NCBI GenBank assembly: GCA_900319835.1
Contig: ONPY01000009.1
Coordinates: 1 to 64,000 of the forward strand
DNA: 64,000 nt
Source: an uncultured Eubacteriales bacterium
GTDB taxonomy: Bacteria; Bacillota_A; Clostridia; Oscillospirales; Oscillospiraceae
Reading direction: 5' to 3'
Shown here piece by piece: positions 45,197-53,955 of this stretch. A program made the position numbers and the translations under genes. Under the pieces are notes generated by a model. The model saw nothing but the letters and a program-made list of their open reading frames with translations, was not told the DNA's origin and searched no databases. Position 1 is the first letter of the stretch; every line of letters begins with the position of its first letter.

Positions 45197-47989
45197 TCAG
45201 TCACCTTCCTTTGCTGTGAGTTCCTGATACAGCTTCATCAGAGCGGCCACACAATCGCTTTCGGTGAAGTTCTTGATCGGGAAACCGTATGCCGCCATAA
45301 CTGCTTTATCATTTGCTTGGTGAGCCTTCAATAGTTCTGGATACAGATACATATGTTCACCGTACATTTGAGCCAAAGATGCTGTAGGATATAGAGCGCG
45401 GGCATCAAGAATGGCCTGAGCAGTCTGCTCAATTCTGGCTTTCTGTGTGTCATTGGGAGATGGCCACGGAAAAGTGTTATAAACTACAGAGAGTGAGTAA
45501 CTATAATCACTTTTCATACGCATAGCAACACAACGCATCCAAGAGTTGTGAACATTGGAAGTTAGAATTCCGAACTGGTATATAGTGCCATCTGGGATTA
45601 TACTTACTTTGTTGTTTGCAATTACACTTTTATCAATATACCCAATTGGAATATACCTTCTCATTTGAGAAGACACCAGAGGAACGACTAAAGCATGGTC
45701 TGGATTATTAGTGTCTCTGAACAGAGTAGGTCTATTTGCAAGAACATGGGCTTGCTTATCTGCACTCGCCAATCTATCTTGCCTTACTCGTTCAACCCGT
45801 TCGAGGACGAGGGGCATGGAAAGTAACTCTGTTGGCGAAATACCAACCAGCCAGAGGCAGTATCTCGGAATGTTATTGATAAACTCTTCTGAGCCAATCA
45901 TACGTTTGAACCATTTTTCAGAGGCAGGTTCCCGTTTTACAAAATCATCTTTCTCTTCTTGGCTCATTATCAGAGCGAGTGTCTTTACTGTCTTATTACC
46001 GGCTATCATTTTGGGAACATTGCAGATTGGCTCTTTACGTGCCTTAACAACAATGTTGTCACAATCTATTAAATATGGGCTAATATTCGAAGCTGTCCTT
46101 ACTATACCATCACTAAAAATCTTCTTTGTTCCAGATGAAAGAGAATCGTTTTGAGAGAAACCTATAATTACGCAATGGACACTTGCTGCTTTCCTTGATT
46201 CGCTCTCCCATACAAAAGTACGATATGCAAAATCAATACTTATTTTTTTCCCAAATAGAAATTCCCATAGAATAGCAGGTTGCTCCCCCTGCGTAATGGA
46301 ATTTGTAGAGACGAAGGCGCACTTTATGCTTGTCTCATCAATAAAATCAGATGCTTTTATATACCAACCGCAGACATAATCAAGTAGTCCACATTTTTGT
46401 ACACGGTCTGCAGAAACAAACTCAATATCTTCACGCTGTGATTTTGATTGCACTTTAAACCCAGAGAACGGTGGATTACCCATGATATAGTTCAGCCTGG
46501 TCTTATCCACCACACTTTCCCAATCAATACGTAAGGCGTTGCCCTCAACGATATTGGCGTTGGTCTTCAGCGGTAAGAAATCCAGATCCATAACAAGGAT
46601 CTTGCTGGTCTCCTTCATCATCTGGCTCTCTGCGATCCAGAGGGCAGTCTTGGCGACGGTGACAGCGAAATCGTTGATCTCAATGCCGTGGAACTGGGAA
46701 ATGCTGACCAGGATCGGTTCCGTAACAGCATCCATGCTGATCTGTCCACGGTGCAGTTCGGAGATAACCGCATTCTCCAGGCGGCGCAGGCTCAGATAGC
46801 TCTCAGTTAAAAAGTTGCCGCTGCCGGCCGCCGGATCCAAGAATTCCAGAGAAGCCAGTTTGCGCTGAAAAGCGAGCAGGCTCTTCTCTTTTGTCTTCCA
46901 CACATCGATTGCCTTGATGTTCTCAAATTCTGCCTTCAGATCATTCAGGAACAGCGGATCGATGACCTTGTGGATATTCTCAATGCTGGTGTAGTGCATG
47001 CCGCCGCTGCGGCGAGTCTCCGGATTCAAGGTGCTCTCAAACACGGCACCGAAGATGGTCGGACTGATTTCAGACCAGTCGAAATCCGCAGAGGCGCGCT
47101 GGAGCAGCAACGTTTTCAGTTCGTCGTTGAACGGTGGGATGATGACGGTCTCGTCGGCAAACAAGCCGCCGTTGACATAGGGAAAGGCTGCAAGCATCGG
47201 ATCATCGTCTGCCAGATAGGGATCACGCTCCTCGGGCTTCTGATTCAAGACCTTGAAAAGCTGCGTCAGTGCCTTACGGAGTTGATTTGCAGAGAACTGC
47301 TTCAGGTAGTCATGGAACATCAGGTGCTTACCAAAGATACCGGCATCCTCAGCATACAGGCAGAAAACCAGGCGCACACAGAGCTTGTTCAGGTGCTTGA
47401 GCGTCTCCGGATCATCCGGATTCTTGTATTGCTTCAACAGGCCGTCGTAGAGAAGCCCAACCACTTCGCCGGCCTTGATAGAGATCTCCATCTCACGCTG
47501 CAGATGCACGCTGCCCTTGTCTACGAGGAAGGACAGGCGGTAGTATTCCTTCTCCAAATCTGCCAATTTGATCTTCTCTGGCTCACCGCGCGGGTTTTCC
47601 ATATCATAGACATAGAACTCCTGGAAATTGCACGTGATGATCCAACGCGGGCGCTCTGAATACGGCAGCTCGGCCGAGTAGCGCTTGGCCTGCTGAAAAG
47701 GAGTCAAAAGAGACCCGTCAGACTGCTTGATTGCTTTGTTCAGATCCTTTCCGGCGCCCTTCTGCTCGATCATGACATGAGTCTCGGAGATAAAGCCGTC
47801 AATAAAGCCGGTGGAAGTATCCAGCTTCACCTGATCCTCGAACTTGATATACTTCTCGGGCTCGGCCACGTCAAAGACGTCACGAAGCAGAGAAATCCAG
47901 AACGGCTGGCTTTCTCCCTTCTCATACCCCTTGCCTTCCCAGTATTTTGCGAAAGCTTTTGCTGCTGTTTTCTGCTGTATATCAGTCAT
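45197..47989 (-). CDS. MmeI-like type IIG restriction-modification protein
   Basis: 930 residues, close to MmeI (919). One chain carries nuclease, methyltransferase and specificity functions. Nuclease: GFIDGFISE (D64) and MIEQKGAGKDL (E75-x-K77). Helical linker to ~330 with GGLFADETVIIPPF and IFGAVFESTLNP. Adenine methyltransferase: LEFLDPAAGSGNFLTESYLS (SAM-binding motif I, about residue 385) and NYIMGNPPFSGFK (motif IV, NPPF, about 505). The C-terminal target-recognition part (~620-850) contains YCLWLVGISPTELLSMP and RRYIPIGYIDKSVI. Such enzymes methylate one strand and cut ~20 bases away. All catalytic motifs are intact. Confidence 0.92.
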   Translation of the reverse strand: MTDIQQKTAAKAFAKYWEGKGYEKGESQPFWISLLRDVFDVAEPEKYIKFEDQVKLDTSTGFIDGFISETHVMIEQKGAGKDLNKAIKQSDGSLLTPFQQAKRYSAELPYSERPRWIITCNFQEFYVYDMENPRGEPEKIKLADLEKEYYRLSFLVDKGSVHLQREMEISIKAGEVVGLLYDGLLKQYKNPDDPETLKHLNKLCVRLVFCLYAEDAGIFGKHLMFHDYLKQFSANQLRKALTQLFKVLNQKPEERDPYLADDDPMLAAFPYVNGGLFADETVIIPPFNDELKTLLLQRASADFDWSEISPTIFGAVFESTLNPETRRSGGMHYTSIENIHKVIDPLFLNDLKAEFENIKAIDVWKTKEKSLLAFQRKLASLEFLDPAAGSGNFLTESYLSLRRLENAVISELHRGQISMDAVTEPILVSISQFHGIEINDFAVTVAKTALWIAESQMMKETSKILVMDLDFLPLKTNANIVEGNALRIDWESVVDKTRLNYIMGNPPFSGFKVQSKSQREDIEFVSADRVQKCGLLDYVCGWYIKASDFIDETSIKCAFVSTNSITQGEQPAILWEFLFGKKISIDFAYRTFVWESESRKAASVHCVIIGFSQNDSLSSGTKKIFSDGIVRTASNISPYLIDCDNIVVKARKEPICNVPKMIAGNKTVKTLALIMSQEEKDDFVKREPASEKWFKRMIGSEEFINNIPRYCLWLVGISPTELLSMPLVLERVERVRQDRLASADKQAHVLANRPTLFRDTNNPDHALVVPLVSSQMRRYIPIGYIDKSVIANNKVSIIPDGTIYQFGILTSNVHNSWMRCVAMRMKSDYSYSLSVVYNTFPWPSPNDTQKARIEQTAQAILDARALYPTASLAQMYGEHMYLYPELLKAHQANDKAVMAAYGFPIKNFTESDCVAALMKLYQELTAKEGD

Positions 47990-48004
47990 GGCACAATACC
48001 TCTC

Positions 48005-48047
48005 TGTGTTATACTATAATTATACTTCATTTATATAGATAAATCAA
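48005..48047 (-). promoter_or_regulatory. Promoter and possible operator of the restriction operon
   Basis: On the minus strand TTGATT (48042-48047), 17-base spacer, perfect TATAAT (48019-48024). The -10 is inside GTATAATTATAGTATAAC, two GTATAA units 11 bases apart; RHH proteins commonly bind such spaced repeats. Start is ~30 bases before the ATG. Confidence 0.6.
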
Positions 48048-48207
48048 GATGTACCGTTGCATGTTGCGAGAAGATAAAGCCCGGTTTATCGCACATCATG
48101 CGATATTCTATGATTAAGCAATGTTTTCCACATAGGAAAACCTGTTGCAGGCCAAAAAATCCCATCTGCGCACGCAAGTGCGGCAGATGGGATTCACAAT
48201 GGCTTTT

Positions 48208-48666
48208 TTACATCGAGAGATATGTATGCTCCAGATCGTCCATGATCTTCTCCTTCTCTTCTTCACTGACAGGAACAAGGAAACGAACTAAGACCAACTC
48301 CTTCGGCAAGAGATCTGCAGTCGCTTCGATCTGAGGCATTGCAATCATTTGAACTGTCCGGTCGACATCTTTTTGATGCGATCCAATACAAATGATCGGC
48401 GCCTGCTTCTCGGCAAACATTTTTACCACTTCACTTAGGGGCAGCGGTTCTTGCCCGTGGTCATTGTGGAAAACGTATGCGTAAAGGTCTGTTGGGAATA
48501 CATGATCTGATCTGAATTGCTTTGGGTTCGGGTTGAACATACTCAATTCCTGATGGAAGAGGTTTTCCGAGCGCAGGAATGCGTAACACATTTTTACGCG
48601 GTTCTCTTCTTCGGCCAGCTCTTCCAGATTGAATAGGGTCGCGTCAAATGACTCTTGGATATGCAT
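48208..48666 (-). CDS. Hypothetical acidic protein (152 aa)
   Basis: 152 residues from the ATG at 48666 with AAGGAG 10 bases upstream (MHIQESFDATLFNLEELAEE). Mixed alpha/beta with KMCYAFLRSENLFHQELSMF, APIICIGSHQKDVDRTVQMI and a C-terminal VSEEEKEKIMDDLEHTYLSM. No motif recognised. It is divergent from the HTH gene at 48816, and a GTGTAT dyad overlaps its promoter, so that HTH protein probably regulates it. Possible accessory defence or counter-defence protein; this is inference from location only. Confidence 0.65.
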   Translation of the reverse strand: MHIQESFDATLFNLEELAEEENRVKMCYAFLRSENLFHQELSMFNPNPKQFRSDHVFPTDLYAYVFHNDHGQEPLPLSEVVKMFAEKQAPIICIGSHQKDVDRTVQMIAMPQIEATADLLPKELVLVRFLVPVSEEEKEKIMDDLEHTYLSM

Positions 48667-48683
48667 GGTGTCGTTTCTCCTTT

Positions 48684-48734
48684 CATACACATATAAACAG
48701 TGTATATTATGAACTGATTTCATGTGTATGTCAA
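48684..48734 (-). promoter_or_regulatory. Promoter of the 152-aa gene with adjacent dyad
   Basis: Minus strand: perfect TTGACA (48729-48734), 17-base spacer, CATAAT (48706-48711). Downstream, ATACAC (about 48699-48704) and GTGTAT (about 48685-48690) form a dyad around the start site, a likely operator. Confidence 0.6.
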
Positions 48735-48753
48735 GAGATTTTTCTCTTTTTCC

Positions 48754-48782
48754 TTGCTCTGCTCATTCTCCGAGAGTATAAT
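48754..48782 (+). promoter_or_regulatory. Promoter of the small HTH gene
   Basis: TTGCTC (48754-48759), 17-base spacer, perfect TATAAT (48777-48782), about 34 bases before the ATG. Confidence 0.55.
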
Positions 48783-48815
48783 AACCACATTCCATGACAG
48801 GAGGGTTGGCTTTAT

Positions 48816-49034
48816 ATGCCATTTAGATACAAGATAGATATCCTCGCCGCCCTCAAAGAAAAGGGTTATTCCACTTACCGCATACGGAAAGAAAAAATCT
48901 TTGCAGAAGCAACGCTGCAACTGTTCCGGCAAGGTGTTATTGCTTCCCAGAGCACCCTGGAGAAGTTGTGTGAGCTCCTGGATTGTCAGCCTGGTGATAT
49001 TCTCATATATGAGAAAGATACCGATAACTCCTGA
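48816..49034 (+). CDS. XRE-type (Cro/C1) helix-turn-helix protein
   Basis: 72 residues; ATG with AGGAGGG 10 bases upstream. MPFRYKIDILAALKEKGYST and LFRQGVIASQSTLEKLCELL, then the closing CQPGDILIYE, are typical of single-domain Cro/C1-type repressors of the HTH_26 kind. Divergent from the 152-residue gene, likely controlling both promoters. Confidence 0.88.
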   Translation: MPFRYKIDILAALKEKGYSTYRIRKEKIFAEATLQLFRQGVIASQSTLEKLCELLDCQPGDILIYEKDTDNS

Positions 49035-49218
49035 TTTTTCTTTCGCGTAACATGCGAAAAAATCTGGCTAATTTCGCATACCGCGGCAAAAATGAGTCAA
49101 GAGAAGTGTTTTCCCTATATGAAAAATGGGACTCTCCGCTTTGCAGGTAGATAGATCGTACAAAGCAATTTGAATTCCGACGTGAGCTCTAAGAACAATC
49201 TCATACAGAAAATAATTG

Positions 49219-49261
49219 GAACAGGCCTTCCGTGCAGATCAATCAGAAAGCCTGTTCTTTT
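49219..49261. terminator. Terminator between the HTH gene and the BspA-like gene
   Basis: GAACAGGC (49219-49226) pairs with GCCTGTTC (49250-49257) around a 23-base loop, followed by TTTT. The rest of the gap from 49035 holds no gene that I can see. Confidence 0.6.
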
Positions 49262-49274
49262 CATATATCTCTTT

Positions 49275-51245
49275 TTACGGTGTCGGCTCCGGTGACTGTT
49301 CCGCAGTCGGGAGTTTTCCGATCTCTATGCTTGCCGAATTGATATCCCCACCCGTCGGGCTCTTGATCCGAATGGTGAACGTAAAGGTATCATCGGCATT
49401 TGCGGCCGACTGACCAATTACATTCTTTGTGATGATCAAGTCGCCGGGGTTCGTACGGTTCGCAAATGCGGGGCCGTCTGCATCATAGGTTACCTCTGCC
49501 GAGAGCTTTCCTTCCCCGTCGTCCGAAACTTCAACGGTCACGGTCTCCACGTGCGTGTCGAACGTGACACCCGATGCGTCCAGAGGACCTGAGTAAGTCT
49601 CCCAGTTCTCCACGATCGTGTAGGTATGAGTTCCTGCAGAAGTGTAGATGATCGGGTCGAACAGGACAGCGCCATTCGCCGCTGTGACCGTCTGAATGAC
49701 GTTTTCGCCTTCCTTGAGCGTAAACTCAAAGGCCATATCCTCGGTTGCTGGTGCGCCGTCCATAGTCTTGGTTGCGTAAATCGCAGCGGATGCGCTCTCC
49801 GGCATATACTTATTGATGAACGTCGAAACAGAGTTCGTAAGTGGGCCAATGCTGCCGGAGCTATTGCTCTGATTTACAAGGATCCATCCGTTTGGAAGCA
49901 TCTCGGATACGCGGTAGACCGTTCCGGCCGGAAGACCGTCCAACTTGATCTGTGCATTCCCTGGGATCTGGAATTGGTATACACCCTCACTGACGTTCGT
50001 GAAGGCAGTGCTGTCTTCCCAAACAGCGTACAGATCGACAACGTCTCCAATTGCATAAGTATTGGCAGGGATCGTAGCACCCAGTTCGTAGCTCGTCCCA
50101 GTGCCATCTTCGGCAGTATTCCAGGAAGTCACAATCTTATTAAAGCGAGCTGGATATGTAGACGATAACGTGGCAGCTTCGGCTGCAACGTACTTCTCTG
50201 TGTTGGTATTTTCCGTTCCGTCGTTGTAATGATAGATGACTGTATACTTTGTTGGCTTCTCCTGCCAGATCCATGTGCCAGCTGTAACTGTTCCTGCATC
50301 ACGCATCTGTTCTGGCGTCATTGCAGATGTGCCAAGTTCATCATCTTCTAAAACCCATTTGCCGGTTGTTGTTGCGGAAGGCGGAGTTGGCAGTATGGCC
50401 TTTGACGATGCTGACGAGATGTTTTTCCCGTTAAAGGAAAAGTCTTCACCAAGATTTATTGTATTAAGTGCAGAGCAGAGGTAAAACATATTCATATTCG
50501 TCACATTGCTTGTATCAAAATTACTCAAATCAAGACTTGTGAGTGAGGAGCAGTTGTTGAACATGCTGTTCATATACGTCACATTGCCCGTATCAAAATT
50601 GTTGAGGTCAAGGCTTGTGAGCGAAGAACAGCCGTTGAACATGCTAGCCATACTTGTCACTTTGCTAGTATCAAAGCTGCTGGTATCGAGGCTTGTGAGC
50701 TTTGAACAGCCGCCGAACATGCTGCTCATATTCGTCACATTGCTCGTATCAAAGCTGCTGGTATCGAGGCTTGTGAGCTTTGAACAGCCGCCGAACATGC
50801 TGGCCATATTCGTCACGTTACTTGTATCGAACCCAGAGAAATCCATTGCTGTGCAGTTGGTCATGTTATTGAACATTCTGTAGCATGTTGTTGCGGACAC
50901 GCCTGATTTCACTACGACAGATTTCACAGATGCTTGCTGTGAATACCATGGCGGATTTGAATAGCCCCAGTTGGCTAAAGTTCCACTCGCACCATTTGTT
51001 GGCCTGATCCACAAACAACCGTCTGGGTCAATGCCCCATTCGCACGTACCAGATGCTGTCCATGTTGCCACATCCGCCTCGGCAGCGTACGCTTCCGTCA
51101 CACCGAAGAGTCTGCTGAGAAGAGGCTCCTTGCCGTCCCTAGCAATCGCGTCCAAGGAAGGCGTAGTGATGCCAATCAGCATCAGAATGCACAGTGCCAG
51201 ACAAAGCAACCTCTTTACAGACCATAATTTCAAATTAGTTTTCAT
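49275..51245 (-). CDS. BspA-like surface protein (DUF285 repeats), C-terminus apparently truncated
   Basis: 656 residues. Signal peptide in the first ~40 residues (RLLCLALCILMLIGITTP). Residues ~130-255 hold five 23-residue DUF285 leucine-rich units of the type NVTNMSSMFGGCSKLTSLDT; at DNA level these are 69-base repeats (about 50480-50850). A beta domain with YTVIYHYNDG..TEKYV follows, then a Spy0128/FctA-like pilin isopeptide domain (~480-610: FEFTLKEGENVIQTVTAANG, TYTIVENWETYSG). A second such domain starts (GDLIITKNVIGQSAANADDT) but ends after ~45 residues at AEQSPEPTP with no LPxTG or membrane anchor. So it is probably cut short or released. Adhesin-type proteins of this kind are common in gut Clostridia; here it lies within the island. 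Confidence 0.8.
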   Translation of the reverse strand: MKTNLKLWSVKRLLCLALCILMLIGITTPSLDAIARDGKEPLLSRLFGVTEAYAAEADVATWTASGTCEWGIDPDGCLWIRPTNGASGTLANWGYSNPPWYSQQASVKSVVVKSGVSATTCYRMFNNMTNCTAMDFSGFDTSNVTNMASMFGGCSKLTSLDTSSFDTSNVTNMSSMFGGCSKLTSLDTSSFDTSKVTSMASMFNGCSSLTSLDLNNFDTGNVTYMNSMFNNCSSLTSLDLSNFDTSNVTNMNMFYLCSALNTINLGEDFSFNGKNISSASSKAILPTPPSATTTGKWVLEDDELGTSAMTPEQMRDAGTVTAGTWIWQEKPTKYTVIYHYNDGTENTNTEKYVAAEAATLSSTYPARFNKIVTSWNTAEDGTGTSYELGATIPANTYAIGDVVDLYAVWEDSTAFTNVSEGVYQFQIPGNAQIKLDGLPAGTVYRVSEMLPNGWILVNQSNSSGSIGPLTNSVSTFINKYMPESASAAIYATKTMDGAPATEDMAFEFTLKEGENVIQTVTAANGAVLFDPIIYTSAGTHTYTIVENWETYSGPLDASGVTFDTHVETVTVEVSDDGEGKLSAEVTYDADGPAFANRTNPGDLIITKNVIGQSAANADDTFTFTIRIKSPTGGDINSASIEIGKLPTAEQSPEPTP

Positions 51246-51371
51246 GAAAGGTCCCCTTTCATCACATAAAAATGAACGAAACCCAACTCAGTGAAGCAAA
51301 GAGTTGGGTTTCGTCGTCTAATAGAATTTTACTTTTGCAGCATTTCTTTGTCAAGCGAGCAAACAGCAAAT

Positions 51372-52376
51372 TTAACCTTCTTCTCCGGGACTTTTCGCAT
51401 AAAAGCTTTCACCTTTATACTTCCTCTGGTTTTGCCGCTTTCTGCGCCTGGATGCCATGTGATCATCACACATCGTCTGTGGGTATCGTTTATCAACTTT
51501 ATAGTACTTATGGCACCTGGGATTAGAACAGATTCTATACTCATCCTGATTGTGAATCGCCACAAACAGCATCATGTACATTGCAGACAAAAGCGTCGAG
51601 CACCGGCACTGAAGAGTCAATTCCGCGGCATCGTAGGAAATTTTTGCAGCATTGTTCACCTGGCCGATAAAGCGGGCCATATCCTCGAACATCTGTGCAT
51701 CAATGATGGAATCAACCTGCTTTACCAGCTTTTCATAATGGGCCTGCCGGAGATCCTCGTGACCTTCAAAGTACTCCTCTTCCAGCTCCTCGTAGGTATA
51801 ACCAGAATCAGAGCCCAGCTCCATCATCTTCTCCACTACCTCATCCACTTTCCCATACTGTTCAAATAAGTGATTTCGCATCTCCGGGAGCGTTCGGTAC
51901 GAGGCTGATTTTGTTCCGAGGATCGGAAAGTATTTCTTGTAAATCTGGAGCATTTCTTCATGCCATTCCGGTGATGGAGCCAAGGTCTCACGCTGCAGAA
52001 GGACTTCATATCGGCGGAAATCATTATGCTGCTCTACAGCTCTCACCATGAAATCGCAATAGCTGTCAACCGTTTCATATTCGCCCATCTGCATCCCCGG
52101 TACATCAGGTTGTCGATGGTACGCAAAGCGCAGGAACGGGTGCTGAGTCAGAAAACTGTGCGCTTCTTCCCGCAACGTAATACTGATCAAGTCACAGTAC
52201 AGTTCCTCGGTAAATACCTCTGTCGGAGCCTTTGGATTATCAATGTTATTTGTCATGGAAAAGAAGGGCTCGCCAGTTTTGCTGTAGTATTGCACACGTC
52301 CATCCGCTTTTCCATCGAATTTGGACGCTCTTTCAACTAAGATCTGGATGGGCATCACTAACGGATCTTCTCTCAT
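51372..52376 (-). CDS. Protein with C-terminal Cys/His zinc-finger (DUF6076/CGNR-like)
   Basis: 334 residues. Mostly helical with acidic stretches (YTYEELEEEYFEGHEDLRQA); the end YRICSNPRCHKYYKVDKRYP, MCDDHMASRRRKRQNQRKY shows a CxxxxC...CxxH metal site followed by a basic tail, as in DUF6076 and CGNR-type proteins. These are usually met in mobile elements and may bind DNA. A consensus promoter with repeated TGGTAC motifs drives it. Function is unknown. Confidence 0.7.
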   Translation of the reverse strand: MREDPLVMPIQILVERASKFDGKADGRVQYYSKTGEPFFSMTNNIDNPKAPTEVFTEELYCDLISITLREEAHSFLTQHPFLRFAYHRQPDVPGMQMGEYETVDSYCDFMVRAVEQHNDFRRYEVLLQRETLAPSPEWHEEMLQIYKKYFPILGTKSASYRTLPEMRNHLFEQYGKVDEVVEKMMELGSDSGYTYEELEEEYFEGHEDLRQAHYEKLVKQVDSIIDAQMFEDMARFIGQVNNAAKISYDAAELTLQCRCSTLLSAMYMMLFVAIHNQDEYRICSNPRCHKYYKVDKRYPQTMCDDHMASRRRKRQNQRKYKGESFYAKSPGEEG

Positions 52377-52410
52377 TTTCCTGTCCTCTTTTCAAAGCAG
52401 TGTGAAGGAA

Positions 52411-52491
52411 TGGTACTCTGTTGGTACTCATGGTACCGATTATACGTGAAACAAGGTATTTGTCAAGCCATCAAGAAGGGAGGATTGGTAC
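52411..52491 (-). promoter_or_regulatory. Strong promoter with iterated TGGTAC motifs
   Basis: Minus strand: perfect TTGACA (52461-52466), 16-base spacer, perfect TATAAT (52439-52444). TGGTAC occurs at 52411, 52422 and 52431, covering the expected start site, and again at 52486 upstream of the -35. This spacing (11, 9) looks like an operator array for a repressor. Confidence 0.6.
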
Positions 52492-52503
52492 CAAACAAGT
52501 ACT

Positions 52504-52533
52504 TTGACAAACTGCTTGCTTATGATTTACCAT
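52504..52533 (+). promoter_or_regulatory. Promoter candidate of the recombinase operon
   Basis: Perfect TTGACA (52504-52509), 18-base spacer, TACCAT (52528-52533), about 40 bases before the excisionase-like ATG. The -10 is weak. Confidence 0.4.
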
Positions 52534-52575
52534 GTTCTCACGCAAAGCAAAAGGTTGTATTGGAGGGATACGACT

Positions 52576-52779
52576 ATGGAATCACTAAGGCGAGCAGATT
52601 TTTTAACACCGAAAGAAGCAGCTGAAATGATGATGTGCTCACAAGGGCATGTCCGGAACCTTGTTGCGAGACGTGTGCTGCCCTCTTATCGTATAAGCAT
52701 CTATGTATATATCCCGAAAGAGGCTGTGGAGAAGCATATCAGAGAACATACTTTCCCGGCTCTATCCCAGGAGAATTAA
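52576..52779 (+). CDS. Excisionase-like HTH protein
   Basis: 67 residues from the ATG at 52576 with GGAGGG upstream. FLTPKEAAEMMMCSQGHVRN and the wing YRISIYVYIPKEAVEKHI form the MerR-like fold of excisionase (Xis) proteins. Four bases before the first recombinase gene, so the two are coexpressed. It likely directs excision or controls the recombinases. Confidence 0.82.
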   Translation: MESLRRADFLTPKEAAEMMMCSQGHVRNLVARRVLPSYRISIYVYIPKEAVEKHIREHTFPALSQEN

Positions 52780-52782
52780 GCA

Positions 52783-53925
52783 ATGGAAGAACAGAAACAG
52801 AGATACACGGTACACCGTGCTTTTTTACCGCAGAAAACCGGCGAAGCATATCAGAGCTGTCTCGTCCTTGACAACGGTCTTCCGGCACTTGATGTGAACA
52901 AAGCTCTGATCGTCAAGGATAAGGGTTATCCCCGTCTATCGATGACAGATCACTATCACATCTGCGCTTTCCTGAACTACCTGGATCGGGCCGGCATCGA
53001 CTATATGGATGCGACGATGGAGCAGATACATCAGTTTCTGGTCCATACCTACAGTTTTGAGAACACCTCCTATGGTACGCTGAAAAAGTACATTGATGTG
53101 ATCGGAAAACTCTATGAAACGATTGCCATTATCGGAAAGCCGCTGGATCCCTCACTTTATATTCCCATGAAGGGCAGCACTCCAAAGGTTATCCGGAATA
53201 AAAGAAAGGATCCACTAACGAAAGTCTGGTATTTGAAGAACATGTTCCGACTCAAGAAAAACATGGCCTGGCAAACATACACCAAATGGTATACACATGA
53301 ACAGGTAACGGCAATTGCCGATGAATTGCCTTTGGTTCATCGCTGCATCTTTCTGAGCACGGTCTACCTGGGATATCGGTGCAGTTCGGCCCTGTCGATT
53401 AAGATGTCAACGGTGGATCTTCGGGAGAAGCATATTAAACCCACGCACTCCAAGACCGGCCAGCTGCATACATCTAAGATGCCTGACGAGCTTGTTCTGC
53501 TTATCCAGTCATATATTGAAAACGAGCGAAGCAGGAATCCCGGGAACTGTTCCGAATGGCTTTTCCTGAACAACCGTGGCGGGCAGATGAGCTATGGTAG
53601 CTATTATTCAGCATTGAAACGTGCTGCAGAAAAGGTACGGAAGAAGCACCCGGAATTGGAACTGGGTACTGTTCACACTCACGCAGGCCGGAGCACCTTC
53701 GCAGCTGCGCTTCGCTCCTACCAGCTGCGTGAGCGCAGGTTAGGCCATAAGACGCTCTCCGACGAGGATTTTTGCATCCTAATGGATTGGCGTAGCCTTC
53801 AATGTCTCAAAGACTATGATCTTGCAACTCGAATCCAGGAGATTTCTCCCCTGCTTGAGGGCTTCTATCAGAAGCACAAGCAAATCCTTGCCGAAACAAA
53901 TTATCTGTATCGGCAGATCAAATAA
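52783..53925 (+). CDS. Tyrosine recombinase 1 (Tn554 TnpA-like)
   Basis: 380 residues. SAM-like N-terminal core-binding domain (HYHICAFLNYLDRAGIDYMD), then the catalytic domain with Arg199 (VYLGYRCSSALSIK), Lys in KTGQLHTSK, His300-x-x-Arg303 (VHTHAGRSTFAAAL) and tyrosine candidate Tyr345 (RSLQCLKDYD). The usual LGH box before the tyrosine reads MDWRSL, a moderate deviation. First of three recombinases in a row. Confidence 0.88.
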   Translation: MEEQKQRYTVHRAFLPQKTGEAYQSCLVLDNGLPALDVNKALIVKDKGYPRLSMTDHYHICAFLNYLDRAGIDYMDATMEQIHQFLVHTYSFENTSYGTLKKYIDVIGKLYETIAIIGKPLDPSLYIPMKGSTPKVIRNKRKDPLTKVWYLKNMFRLKKNMAWQTYTKWYTHEQVTAIADELPLVHRCIFLSTVYLGYRCSSALSIKMSTVDLREKHIKPTHSKTGQLHTSKMPDELVLLIQSYIENERSRNPGNCSEWLFLNNRGGQMSYGSYYSALKRAAEKVRKKHPELELGTVHTHAGRSTFAAALRSYQLRERRLGHKTLSDEDFCILMDWRSLQCLKDYDLATRIQEISPLLEGFYQKHKQILAETNYLYRQIK

Positions 53926-53955
53926 TCCGAAAGCACATAAAGACGAGGTTCTGGT

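Noticed and set aside
50480..50850. Regularly spaced 69-base repeats that could be mistaken for a CRISPR array
   Set aside because: The repeats are in frame and encode 23-residue DUF285 leucine-rich units. There are no unique spacers and no cas genes.
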